Shown: positions 6,135-13,447, counted from the stretch's first letter. The stretch: DNA of 13,661 bases from JAUVZL01 sp965603515 (GCA_965603515.1 CBFDDH010000050.1:1-13661), one strand, 5' to 3'. Notes: a model not told the origin generated them from the letters alone. Translations and numbers: made by a program.

Positions 6135-7214
6135 CTATTCAACCCCCATTTTTTTCAATTGTGCTACAATATCTTCCTCCGGCATGAATCCCTGGTGCCG
6201 GTATACTTCTTTTCCATTGGCATCAAAGAATATCTGCGTGGGTATCATACGAACACCGTATTTTTGAGATAGTGAAGCATACTCGTCAACATCAAGGATA
6301 AGGATCGATGTCTTACCTTCATAATCCTTCTGCAATTTCTTGAGTATTGGTTCCATCATCTTGCAGGGCATACAGGTACCCCTGCCAAAATCCGCGACAA
6401 CTGCTTTGCCTGATTTGAGTGCTTTATTCAGGGGATTATCAGGAATAAGTGACACTTGTTTTTTTATCAATTTTTCATTCCTCGTGATTTTTGCATTAGA
6501 CTTCAGATTATTAATGTAAGTCTCTATGACCTGTCTTTCTTTCTCCTTCTGTGCCATTGGACGTAGTTGTTCCTTGACCGATTCATAGTCTTTGTTGGAA
6601 AACTGATCTTTATGTTGTTCAAAAAATTCTTCTGACTCATTTTCAGTCAATGAAACTGCAGAAACCATATTTTGTATCAGCATATTGATCATAATATCAT
6701 CAGTTTGCCCTGGATTTTGGGCGACCGCTGTTTTATATTCAGGTTTTTCCTGAATTTTTTTCCGTCGTGCGTCCTGGAGTAATAGCTGCCTGGTGATGAG
6801 TTCTTCCAAAAAAACTGCTTTATCATCTTTGAAATAATCCTTAGCCTGCGCCGGCAGCGCATTGAAAATGCTGTCGAATTGCGCGATTGTAATCGCCTCG
6901 CCACTGACATTTGCCAGTATATTCTGAGAGAGAGAAGGTATGTCCTTTACCATTTCTGGTGGTACAGGTACCGCTTGCTCTATAAGCGAATCATCCTGCG
7001 ACACGTTAGCAGTGGTGATATCGGATTTACTGATTTGGATGAGTGAATCCTCCTTTACAACTGAATCAACAGTAGCGCTGGAATCCATTGAAACATCGGT
7101 AATCTCAATATCACGGGGCTTTTTATTTTTTAGAATAAGCACAATAGCGATAATAAGAAACAACAAGACAACAATACCGATTCTACACAATGTTCTAAAA
7201 GGTTTCTTATTCAT
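6135..7214 (-). CDS. Membrane-anchored fusion: SurA/PrsA-like N-domain plus thioredoxin (CMPC)
   Basis: A 359-residue protein with an N-terminal anchor (about residues 11-29, basic residues before it) and a low-complexity Ser/Asp/Val linker (about 36-95). A helical region (about 98-240) starts ILANVSGEAITIAQFD and resembles the SurA/PrsA chaperone N-domain, but no parvulin isomerase domain follows. A thioredoxin domain (about 262-359) has CMPC (C281, C284) in FGRGTCMPCKMMEP and the cis-proline IPTQIFF (P325). It would sit on the periplasmic face and reduce or chaperone envelope proteins. It is placed between acr3 (25 nt) and ccdA copy 1 (2 nt), which suggests electron supply from that CcdA. 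The Shine-Dalgarno is weak and a perfect dyad (7216-7232) covers the upstream gap. The chaperone-domain call is by pattern and less certain than the thioredoxin call. Confidence 0.82.
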   Translation of the reverse strand: MNKKPFRTLCRIGIVVLLFLIIAIVLILKNKKPRDIEITDVSMDSSATVDSVVKEDSLIQISKSDITTANVSQDDSLIEQAVPVPPEMVKDIPSLSQNILANVSGEAITIAQFDSIFNALPAQAKDYFKDDKAVFLEELITRQLLLQDARRKKIQEKPEYKTAVAQNPGQTDDIMINMLIQNMVSAVSLTENESEEFFEQHKDQFSNKDYESVKEQLRPMAQKEKERQVIETYINNLKSNAKITRNEKLIKKQVSLIPDNPLNKALKSGKAVVADFGRGTCMPCKMMEPILKKLQKDYEGKTSILILDVDEYASLSQKYGVRMIPTQIFFDANGKEVYRHQGFMPEEDIVAQLKKMGVE

Positions 7215-7215
7215 A

Positions 7216-7232
7216 ATAACATCTCATGTTAT
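7216..7232. repeat. Perfect inverted repeat between acr3 and the thioredoxin fusion
   Basis: ATAACAT-CTC-ATGTTAT is a perfect dyad with 7-bp arms and a 3-nt centre. It fills most of the 25-nt gap and ends 2 nt from the downstream start codon. It has no U-tract. It could be an internal operator, or an RNA hairpin controlling ribosome access or mRNA processing in the middle of the operon. Confidence 0.5.
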
Positions 7233-7239
7233 CTTTCTC

Positions 7240-8289
7240 TTAAGATCTGAAAAATCCTCTTGTCTTCTTACAGAGCCAGACAAGAAACAGCATAATCGGA
7301 ACTTCGGTTAAAACGCCAACTACGGTCGCAAGCGCTGCTCCCGATTTCACCCCAAAAAGTGTGGTTGCAACAGCAATAGCAACCTCAAAGTGATTACTAC
7401 CTGCAATAATTGCCGTAGGTGCCGCATCCTCATAACCAAGGCCAAGCATCCTTGCCACCACGTAGGACAATGCAAACAGCAGTATGATGTTGGCAAATAT
7501 GCCAATTGTTATCATGCCAATTGCACCAGGCAAGTCTACAATGACATAGCCCTGCAGTATGAAGACAAGAACTAAAGTCGCTAATAACGCGATAACTGCC
7601 ACGATTTTCAAGGGTGCAACAATGCGTGTATTGAACCAACCAAGCCCTTTTCTTTTTATGCTCAGTGTACGCGTAAAGTAGCCAGCAACCAAAGGGATAC
7701 AGATGTAAATCAACACTGAAAAGGCAATTGTTGCCCATGGTATCGGAATGCCGGAAACGCCCAAAAGCAAACCTGCCATCGGCGCATACAGGAAAACCAT
7801 AGTGAGAGAATTGACTGCGCACATAACCAGGGTATGCGCCATATTGCCTTCTGCAAGATAACTCCACATTAACACCATTGCAGTACAGGGCGCAATACCG
7901 AGCAGTATCATACCGGCACGATACTGTAAAGCAATCTCTTCAGGTATTGATCCCTTGAATACGACACTAAGAAAAAACCAGGCAAAGAATGCCATGGTAA
8001 AGGGCTTGATCCCCCAATTGGCAATCAATGTTGCAGCTATGGGTTTGGGTGTCTTACTGGCAATTGCCACCCTTCGAAAATCAATCTGAACCATTATCGG
8101 ATAGATCATCCAGAAAAGACAAATGGCAATGGGGATAGATACATTGGCAACCTCTAATCTGCTGAGCACGACGCTGAACCCTGGAAATAACCTGCCTAGT
8201 ATAATACCAGCTATGATACACGATAATACCCAGATGGTCAGATATCTTTCCCAGAGCCCGAGAGTCTTTATGCTTTTGTTGGATTTCAT
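7240..8289 (-). CDS. acr3: Arsenite efflux permease Acr3
   Basis: A 349-residue inner-membrane transporter of the ACR3 (bile/arsenite/riboflavin transporter) family, with about ten hydrophobic segments. It expels As(III) to the periplasm using the membrane potential. The conserved substrate cysteine is C135 in GIAPCTAMVLMW and the conserved glutamate is E302 in GSNHFEVAIAVA, both diagnostic of Acr3. The length is normal. An AAGG before the ATG supports the start, and the gene follows arsP by 13 nt. This is the core resistance gene of the operon. No ArsA ATPase is nearby, so it should act as a secondary carrier. Confidence 0.96.
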   Translation of the reverse strand: MKSNKSIKTLGLWERYLTIWVLSCIIAGIILGRLFPGFSVVLSRLEVANVSIPIAICLFWMIYPIMVQIDFRRVAIASKTPKPIAATLIANWGIKPFTMAFFAWFFLSVVFKGSIPEEIALQYRAGMILLGIAPCTAMVLMWSYLAEGNMAHTLVMCAVNSLTMVFLYAPMAGLLLGVSGIPIPWATIAFSVLIYICIPLVAGYFTRTLSIKRKGLGWFNTRIVAPLKIVAVIALLATLVLVFILQGYVIVDLPGAIGMITIGIFANIILLFALSYVVARMLGLGYEDAAPTAIIAGSNHFEVAIAVATTLFGVKSGAALATVVGVLTEVPIMLFLVWLCKKTRGFFRS

Positions 8290-8302
8290 GTGAGACCTTC
8301 AG

Positions 8303-9469
8303 CTAAAATAACATGCCGTACGCCCAACCAATGATCGTCGATAGTATCACAACCAGCAAAATATAAGTCAGGGTCTTTTTCGTACCCATGACACTTCGGA
8401 TTACAAGCATGTTTGGTAAACTCAATGCCGGTCCGGCAAGTAGTAATGCCAGGGCAGGTCCCTTGCCCATACCACTGCCCAGTAATCCCTGCAGAATCGG
8501 CACTTCAGTAAGCGTCGCAAAGTACATGAAAGCACCAGAGATCGAAGCAAAGAAATTCGCCCACAGAGAATTACCACCGACAAGCATCGCCACATATTTC
8601 GCTGGGATGATACCCGAATCTGTATTCGGTCTTCCCAGAAGAAATCCGGCAACCAGTACACCGGCAAAAAGTAAGGGAAGGATCTGTTTGGTAAAAAACC
8701 ATGCGGACTGTAACCAGTCGGTAATTTCATTTTTCTTGAACCATTTAAAGAGCATGACCAGTAGAACAAGAAGCGCTCCACCTGTTAGATACCAGTGGAT
8801 ACTATATATCGCATTCTGTAAACCAACCGGTTCTGCCGGTCTTGCCCAAGCAGCAAATATCAGAATAAGAATCAGGACCAGAAAATACAAACCATTCTGT
8901 AACAAGCTGCGTGGTTTTTCTGCCGTTGTATCACCAACGGCTAAATCTTCTTCTGTCTGAGCTTTTTTTGTAAAGAACAACGACATAAGGATCCCAATGA
9001 TAATGGAAAAGGCAACCGCGCCGACGGCTCGGGCAATCCCCATTTCATAACCGAGCACACGTGCGGTCAGTATTATAGCCAGGATATTTATCGCCGGACC
9101 TGCATACAGGAACGCAGTTGCCGGACCTATCCCGGCACCCCGCGTATAGATGCCGGCAAACATAGGCAGAACAGTACAAGAACAAACTGCAAGAATACTA
9201 CCTGAAACAGAAGCTATACCATAAGCAAGTATCTTATTCGCTTTTGCACCAAAATATTTTATCACCGCTTCCTTGGAAATAAAAATACTTATCGCACCGG
9301 CAATAAAAAAAGCCGGGATCAAGCAGAATAGAACATGCTCCCGCGCATATTCCTGCACCATGAAAAAGGCTTCGAGGATCGCACCCATTATCCTGACGCC
9401 GTGCAAGGGTACAAAATAGACTACCAGAAAAACAACGATAAAAAGAATCAGTTTTGTTCTATCTTTCAT
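8303..9469 (-). CDS. arsP: ArsP/DUF318-type permease
   Basis: A 388-residue membrane protein with about ten transmembrane segments in two related halves separated by a polar linker (about residues 172-190). The first half carries the family's vicinal-type cysteines CSCTVLPMFAG (C96, C98) and a GPATAFLYAGPAINIL stretch. The second half has TLTEVPILQGLL and LAGPALSLPN. Characterised ArsP members export trivalent organoarsenicals (family knowledge), while others of this permease family have unknown substrates. The neighbouring arsR and acr3 favour an arsenic role. No ArsM methyltransferase is in the window, so methylated arsenic would have to come from elsewhere. The start has an AGGA at proper spacing, and the gap from the preceding gene is 8 nt. 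Confidence 0.88.
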   Translation of the reverse strand: MKDRTKLILFIVVFLVVYFVPLHGVRIMGAILEAFFMVQEYAREHVLFCLIPAFFIAGAISIFISKEAVIKYFGAKANKILAYGIASVSGSILAVCSCTVLPMFAGIYTRGAGIGPATAFLYAGPAINILAIILTARVLGYEMGIARAVGAVAFSIIIGILMSLFFTKKAQTEEDLAVGDTTAEKPRSLLQNGLYFLVLILILIFAAWARPAEPVGLQNAIYSIHWYLTGGALLVLLVMLFKWFKKNEITDWLQSAWFFTKQILPLLFAGVLVAGFLLGRPNTDSGIIPAKYVAMLVGGNSLWANFFASISGAFMYFATLTEVPILQGLLGSGMGKGPALALLLAGPALSLPNMLVIRSVMGTKKTLTYILLVVILSTIIGWAYGMLF

Positions 9470-9477
9470 ATATTATC

Positions 9478-10170
9478 CTATTCTAATAAACCATCCAATT
9501 TGTCCTCCATGAGAAATTCATCGGTTTCCCCTGACCTGCGATATATCTCTTCACCTGTTTGATCTATAAATACCAGCGTCGGAACGAGCATGATTTTCCA
9601 TGATTTCGCGATGCTTTTTTCCTTGGTTATGTCGATTACAGTAACCCGGATCACGCCTTCGTATTTTGACGCGATCACGCTAAGCCGCTCTTTCATGATC
9701 TCACCGGTCTTGCAGTTTGGCCACGACTTACACTTCGGGCCCAAAAATGCCAGAAGTACGGGATGGCTGATCTCCACAAGCAAATCCTCCAGATCCTTAT
9801 GGAGATCTATATACAAAACCTGCAGCTCTGCCACATCCTCTGTGTTGTATTCATGGAGTTGTTCAAGGCTTTCCATCACCTCATGGATAGCATCATCGAT
9901 GCTCGTTGATTTTTCAATTTCGTCGATAAACATACACTCATTGTGGTCAACAAAGGTTTTCCACAGACCCCTAATTTCTACAGCCCACTGCTCGACATTA
10001 TCAATGTCATTCTGTTCTATGACAGTAGATATTTCATCAACCCGGTCGATGATATCACTGATAATTTCGATGCCCTGAACACTGGAATGCAGATTATCAC
10101 AATAGCCCAGAGCCGAAACACTGAATAGTGCTGCAGTAAGACTTATGAGTAATACCGGATGCCTGATCAT
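9478..10170 (-). CDS. Periplasmic thioredoxin-like protein B with CX5C active site
   Basis: A 230-residue exported protein, paralogous along its whole length to the product of 10222-10905. A signal peptide (about residues 1-23, ending SALGY) precedes a helical domain (about 30-135) with the shared motif W-X2-F-X2-H-X3-MF-X2-EIE and a C-terminal thioredoxin domain. After GPKC the usual CXXC is replaced by CKSWPNC (C147, C153), giving CX5C. Six residues are added in all relative to the paralogue. The cis-proline loop MLVPTLVF is kept. Disulfide chemistry is therefore likely altered. I choose the ATG at 10170 because AAGGAGG ends 9 nt before it. The ATG at 10179 would leave no space after the Shine-Dalgarno. 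Partners are probably CcdA copy 2 and the paralogue. It is not a lipoprotein, since Tyr precedes the Cys. Confidence 0.85.
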   Translation of the reverse strand: MIRHPVLLISLTAALFSVSALGYCDNLHSSVQGIEIISDIIDRVDEISTVIEQNDIDNVEQWAVEIRGLWKTFVDHNECMFIDEIEKSTSIDDAIHEVMESLEQLHEYNTEDVAELQVLYIDLHKDLEDLLVEISHPVLLAFLGPKCKSWPNCKTGEIMKERLSVIASKYEGVIRVTVIDITKEKSIAKSWKIMLVPTLVFIDQTGEEIYRRSGETDEFLMEDKLDGLLE

Positions 10171-10221
10171 CTTCTTCATCCTCCTTGATCCATTATTGCA
10201 ATTATCCCTGGTAGCTAAAAA

Positions 10222-10905
10222 TCACTCGGCCATCAACTCGTCAAGTTTCGCTCTTATTGTACGCTCTTCCATATCTCCAATATGGCGCTCAACTTCTTCA
10301 CCTGAGCGAGTGATGAATACTAAAGTTGGGATGAGCATGACTTTATATTTTTTTACTAAATCTCTTTCTTTATTAGCATCGACAAAGACAATCCGGAGCT
10401 TGCCTTTATAGTCCGATGCGATATCCGGTAAGCGGGTCTTCATAGTTTTGCACGCCTTGCATTTTGGACCGGTGAAATCCAGAAGAACCGACAAGTCTAT
10501 TGTCTCGATGAGTTCTGGTAATAACCCTTTCAATAATTCCAGCGAGGTCAATGCTTCATCAAATTCATTTACCCCGACATAACTGTGTGTTTTATCCAGA
10601 GCTTCTGAAACATCCGAAAAAAATCCAGGGAGTTGCTCGAGCTCCTCGATCTCACCTGAAAACATCTTGTTGTGATGCATTTGAAAATCTCGCCACAGTT
10701 TTGAAGTATGTTCAAGCAATTCCTTTGCTTTACTGTATTCTTCATTTTCTATTTCAATAGCACACGAATCAATATTATCTGAAATTACTTCTAGGATATC
10801 TGTACCCTGTAGCGTGTTGATATCATAACCATAGCCGAGGGTTATGATAAACATGTTAAAAAAGAATACCGATATTATTACCGATTTATCATGTTGTCGA
10901 AACAT
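10222..10905 (-). CDS. Periplasmic thioredoxin-like protein A with CKAC active site
   Basis: A 227-residue exported protein with a signal peptide (about residues 1-25, ending TLGYG). A helical domain (about 30-137) contains LWRDFQMHHNKMF and EIE (W71, F74, H77, M81, F82, E85-E87). A thioredoxin domain (about 138-227) has active site GPKCKAC (C149, C152) and cis-proline LIPTLVF (P193). The helical domain faintly recalls DUF4363-like proteins, but I would not assign it. The paralogue downstream (gap about 50 nt) conserves the same two-domain layout. The place between the beta-barrel gene and arsP, in an operon with two CcdA genes, suggests a periplasmic reductant or metalloid-thiol handler fed by CcdA. 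An AGAGAGG precedes the ATG. Confidence 0.88.
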   Translation of the reverse strand: MFRQHDKSVIISVFFFNMFIITLGYGYDINTLQGTDILEVISDNIDSCAIEIENEEYSKAKELLEHTSKLWRDFQMHHNKMFSGEIEELEQLPGFFSDVSEALDKTHSYVGVNEFDEALTSLELLKGLLPELIETIDLSVLLDFTGPKCKACKTMKTRLPDIASDYKGKLRIVFVDANKERDLVKKYKVMLIPTLVFITRSGEEVERHIGDMEERTIRAKLDELMAE

Positions 10906-10925
10906 AAAACCTCTCTTTTTATTGT

Positions 10926-12338
10926 TTAAAATTTGAAAGAAAACTCCAGCACAGGCATATGAGCATCATAATCGTTTTGCCCTGTACCGTCGATGTTCTT
11001 GATAAATTGATATTTCAACATAATGCTGCTCTGCAAGGTAAACTCATATGCAATAGAAAAAGAAGCAATATGGATTTGCTCGTCTATGGTCTCTATAGAT
11101 AAAGTAGAGATATCATCGGTTCTCTGATTATTTCTATATTCATAACTGCTTTCAATTCTCCAGTCATTGCTGACTCTTAGACTCGCCGCAACATTGCCGA
11201 TCAAATACTCTGCCAAGGAACCATGCCATTCTGTAATCGCATCATTCCAGGTCGGTTTGATATCACGCAATCCTTTTGCATACATTGATATATTTAACAG
11301 CTGTCGAAAAACAGACAGTTTCCGGTATGTCATGGCGCAGCGAAAGCCCTGGCGGTTCTTGGCATAGGAAATTGCTCTGTATAAAGGTGAGAAATATGGA
11401 TCAAGCCGGAGATATAATGCATTTGCCTCAAAAACATCACTGCTCGTGATCTTTAAACCGGCGATAATGCCATTTTCAGCATGAGTAATATCAATACTAC
11501 TCGATAGATTATCATCCCGAATACTACGCGCATATTCAGCGATGCAGGTAACCTTCCAAAAAAGGGGAAGATTAATATCAACGCTGATAACATCACTTTG
11601 GAGAGGATCATAGGTCGCCTGATCTACTGATTCTACATCATCTTGTGCCCTGAGACCGGTGACGCCGATCACCATCGTTGAGAAATTCCTGGTATAGGGA
11701 AGGACAAGTCGAGCTCGACCGCCATATACATGACGCGCGTATGTTGTATCCTCATCCGCGATCATTGGTCGGGCAAAGAGCAATGTGATATCACCGATCC
11801 CTCCTTCAATCTTTGCTGTTGCAAGCCTGTAATCCTCTTTCAGCTCCTCCAGGCTCTCAGCATTGATACCACCAATGGCAACTTGGCAACCGCATCCTGA
11901 GGCTCCCAGCGGATTATCATCTTGATCCCAGCGCATCAAAGTCAACGGTGTAAAGCTTGTTTCATAAGAACCAATTGTAATATCGAAAGGCTTTTTGTAA
12001 AGATTAGCGAACCACCATCCAGCAACGGCTCTTGTCGATATGAAATCAGGTACTCCCAGCATATCCTTGGAATCCTCATTAGATGTTCTCACCGTACCTC
12101 CAACTGTCAGGTTTTCAGTAAGAAAGAAATCTCCAGACAGGTCGAATCTTTGTCTCATGCTCAATCCCTGTTTTAAAGCTTCACCAAAGGTACCGGTTAT
12201 CTCATCCTGGTTAGCTTCCACGTATCTGAAACGAAGTTTACCTTCACCACTAAGCACGAAATTGTCCTGCCATGCAAAAACAAACCAGGGTGTAAAAATT
12301 AAAATACGCACGATGAACGTGTTAATATTGTTATTCAT
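10926..12338 (-). CDS. Predicted outer-membrane beta-barrel with a GCGC motif
   Basis: A 470-residue protein with a signal peptide (about residues 1-22, cut near FAWQD). It then shows regular alternation of amphipathic strands and polar turns, and ends in LEFSFKF, a terminal-Phe signature of outer-membrane barrels. I do not recognise a named family. Its opening (GEGKLRFRYVE, then RQRFDLSGDFFLTENLTVGG) is porin-like. An unusual SGCGCQVAIGG (C149, C151) lies in a likely loop, and the protein otherwise has few cysteines. The GGAGGG before the ATG is strong. The gene sits between ccdA copy 2 (22 nt) and thioredoxin A (20 nt), so it is part of the arsenic operon. It may be a channel for the exported metalloid, or a client of the thioredoxins. 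Both roles are inference. Confidence 0.8.
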   Translation of the reverse strand: MNNNINTFIVRILIFTPWFVFAWQDNFVLSGEGKLRFRYVEANQDEITGTFGEALKQGLSMRQRFDLSGDFFLTENLTVGGTVRTSNEDSKDMLGVPDFISTRAVAGWWFANLYKKPFDITIGSYETSFTPLTLMRWDQDDNPLGASGCGCQVAIGGINAESLEELKEDYRLATAKIEGGIGDITLLFARPMIADEDTTYARHVYGGRARLVLPYTRNFSTMVIGVTGLRAQDDVESVDQATYDPLQSDVISVDINLPLFWKVTCIAEYARSIRDDNLSSSIDITHAENGIIAGLKITSSDVFEANALYLRLDPYFSPLYRAISYAKNRQGFRCAMTYRKLSVFRQLLNISMYAKGLRDIKPTWNDAITEWHGSLAEYLIGNVAASLRVSNDWRIESSYEYRNNQRTDDISTLSIETIDEQIHIASFSIAYEFTLQSSIMLKYQFIKNIDGTGQNDYDAHMPVLEFSFKF

Positions 12339-12360
12339 ATACCCTCCTTCCTAACGCCCT

Positions 12361-13053
12361 TTACTTAGTCAACAAAAAATAGAAACCCACTAGAATTATC
12401 AAAACTGCCGCAACTTTCCGTAGATAAAAGTTTGCACGCTGAAAACGTTTCGATTCCAGCAGGTTCTTGGCAGCACCGATAGAGGTTCCAGCAACCACGA
12501 TCAATACACAATGCCCCAATGCATATGAGAATAGCAAACCGAGACCATAAACCATATTCCCTTTTGCGGCGATCAAAACAAGTATTACCGCGAGGATAGG
12601 AACTGCACAAGGTGTTGAAACCACACCAAAAAGCATGCCCATGAACAGAGATCCGATAACACCAGTCAATTTGTTATGTTTTATTTGCAACGATGGAATT
12701 GGTATTTTTATTATCTCAAGCAGATGTATACCCATAATAAAGCAGACTGCAACAACTATATAACGCCAGAAGCTCCCTACATCACCGAGCAGACTACCGG
12801 TGGTTGCAGCAATTACGCCCATGATCCCGAAGGTGATTGATAAGCCGATTACAAAAAGCAAGGAGAAAACAAATGCCTTTCGGAAACCGACTAATTCCTT
12901 GGTGCCGCCAATAAAACCTATCATGAGTGGAATCATGGCCAAAACACACGGATTCGAAGCAGTAAGGAGTCCTCCGACAAAGACAACCAAAAAAGCAAGC
13001 CAGGGGTTGCTTTGAATTATCTGCTCAGCATTTTCCATCAATGTCGTAGCCAA
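12361..13053 (-). CDS. CcdA/DsbD-type transmembrane electron transporter (copy 2)
   Basis: A 230-residue inner-membrane protein with about six transmembrane segments. The redox cysteines lie in ASNPCVLAMIPL (C36) and VSTPCAVPILAV (C149). GHC (C182) is shared with copy 1, and C104 is extra. The two copies align over their length but are clearly diverged. It is the first gene after arsR (34-nt gap). It probably passes electrons to the periplasmic thioredoxins encoded two and three genes downstream. I take the TTG at 13053 as the start because AGAGGG (13060-13065) sits 6 nt before it, while the ATG at 13038 is 21 nt away from that Shine-Dalgarno. Confidence 0.9.
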   Translation of the reverse strand: MATTLMENAEQIIQSNPWLAFLVVFVGGLLTASNPCVLAMIPLMIGFIGGTKELVGFRKAFVFSLLFVIGLSITFGIMGVIAATTGSLLGDVGSFWRYIVVAVCFIMGIHLLEIIKIPIPSLQIKHNKLTGVIGSLFMGMLFGVVSTPCAVPILAVILVLIAAKGNMVYGLGLLFSYALGHCVLIVVAGTSIGAAKNLLESKRFQRANFYLRKVAAVLIILVGFYFLLTK

Positions 13054-13087
13054 ATCAATCCCTCTTATCTGATCGACAACATTACCA

Positions 13088-13414
13088 TCATTTTCTGGTC
13101 ACTGCCTGCAAGATATCACGACTTCTATTGAGATCATTAACGATCAACTCATCCATTATATCAATAAGCCTGAATATCTTAGGATCAGTGACCGCGTACC
13201 AGACTTCTAACCCTCTCTTTTCAGTACTCACAATACCAGCTTTTCGTAAAATAGCTAAATGGTGTGAGACATTGGACTGTTCGCCATCCACATATGGTAC
13301 GATTCTGCAAACACAGCATGGACCGCTGCGTAGTTTCTCCAAAATTTTGAGACGCAAGGGATGAGCAAGGGCATTGAATCTTTCAGACCCGATATCTGAT
13401 AATGCTACTTCCAT
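13088..13414 (-). CDS. arsR: ArsR-family metalloid-responsive repressor
   Basis: A 108-residue winged-helix repressor, first gene of the operon. It starts MEVALSDIGSERFNAL. The sensing segment GPCCVCRIV (C33, C34, C36) corresponds to the ELCVCDL As(III)-binding motif of ArsR, where arsenite binding to the thiols releases DNA. The recognition helix is about SNVSHHLAILRKAGIV (residues 48-63), followed by the wing EKRGLEVWYAV. I choose the ATG at 13412-13414. The open frame extends to a TTG at 13447, but that TTG is the first part of the -35 box of the promoter, so translation from it is unlikely. The dyad covering the promoter is the likely operator, which implies self-regulation and control of all ten genes. 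Confidence 0.95.
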   Translation of the reverse strand: MEVALSDIGSERFNALAHPLRLKILEKLRSGPCCVCRIVPYVDGEQSNVSHHLAILRKAGIVSTEKRGLEVWYAVTDPKIFRLIDIMDELIVNDLNRSRDILQAVTRK

Positions 13415-13442
13415 ATATGATAATAGATAAATATAGTCATAT
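13415..13442. promoter_or_regulatory. Probable ArsR operator (imperfect dyad)
   Basis: A 28-bp imperfect palindrome with outer arms ATATGA/TCATAT and matching inner bases, 10 of 14 positions paired. It covers the -10 box and the whole spacer of the arsR promoter and ends directly at the start codon. ArsR-family operators are AT-rich imperfect dyads over the promoter, so repressor binding here would block RNA polymerase. Confidence 0.55.
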
Positions 13443-13447
13443 GTCAA
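13420..13447 (-). promoter_or_regulatory. Promoter of the arsR operon
   Basis: On the minus strand: TTGACA (13442-13447, perfect), a 16-nt spacer, then TATTAT (13420-13425). Only five bases separate the -10 box from the arsR ATG and no Shine-Dalgarno is present, so the transcript is predicted to be leaderless at arsR. Confidence 0.7.

Noticed and set aside
8388..8960. 190-codon open frame on the plus strand opposite arsP
   Set aside because: Antisense to a well-supported membrane protein; the translation is rich in Arg/Pro/Ser with no recognisable domain.
9590..10078. 162-codon open frame on the plus strand opposite thioredoxin B
   Set aside because: A Ser-rich shadow of the paralogue, which has a signal peptide and thioredoxin motifs on the minus strand.
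10090..10104. Lipoprotein cleavage site (LGYC) in thioredoxin B
   Set aside because: Tyr at the -1 position does not fit a lipobox, and the paralogue has Gly at the Cys position.
5434..13053. Cytochrome c maturation locus because of the CcdA genes
   Set aside because: No haem lyase, CcmE/F or cytochrome CXXCH genes are present; the context is arsR, acr3 and arsP.
13412..13447. Longer ArsR start at TTG 13447
   Set aside because: The TTG belongs to a perfect TTGACA -35 box, and the extra 11 residues are not typical of ArsR. The ATG at 13414 fits the promoter.
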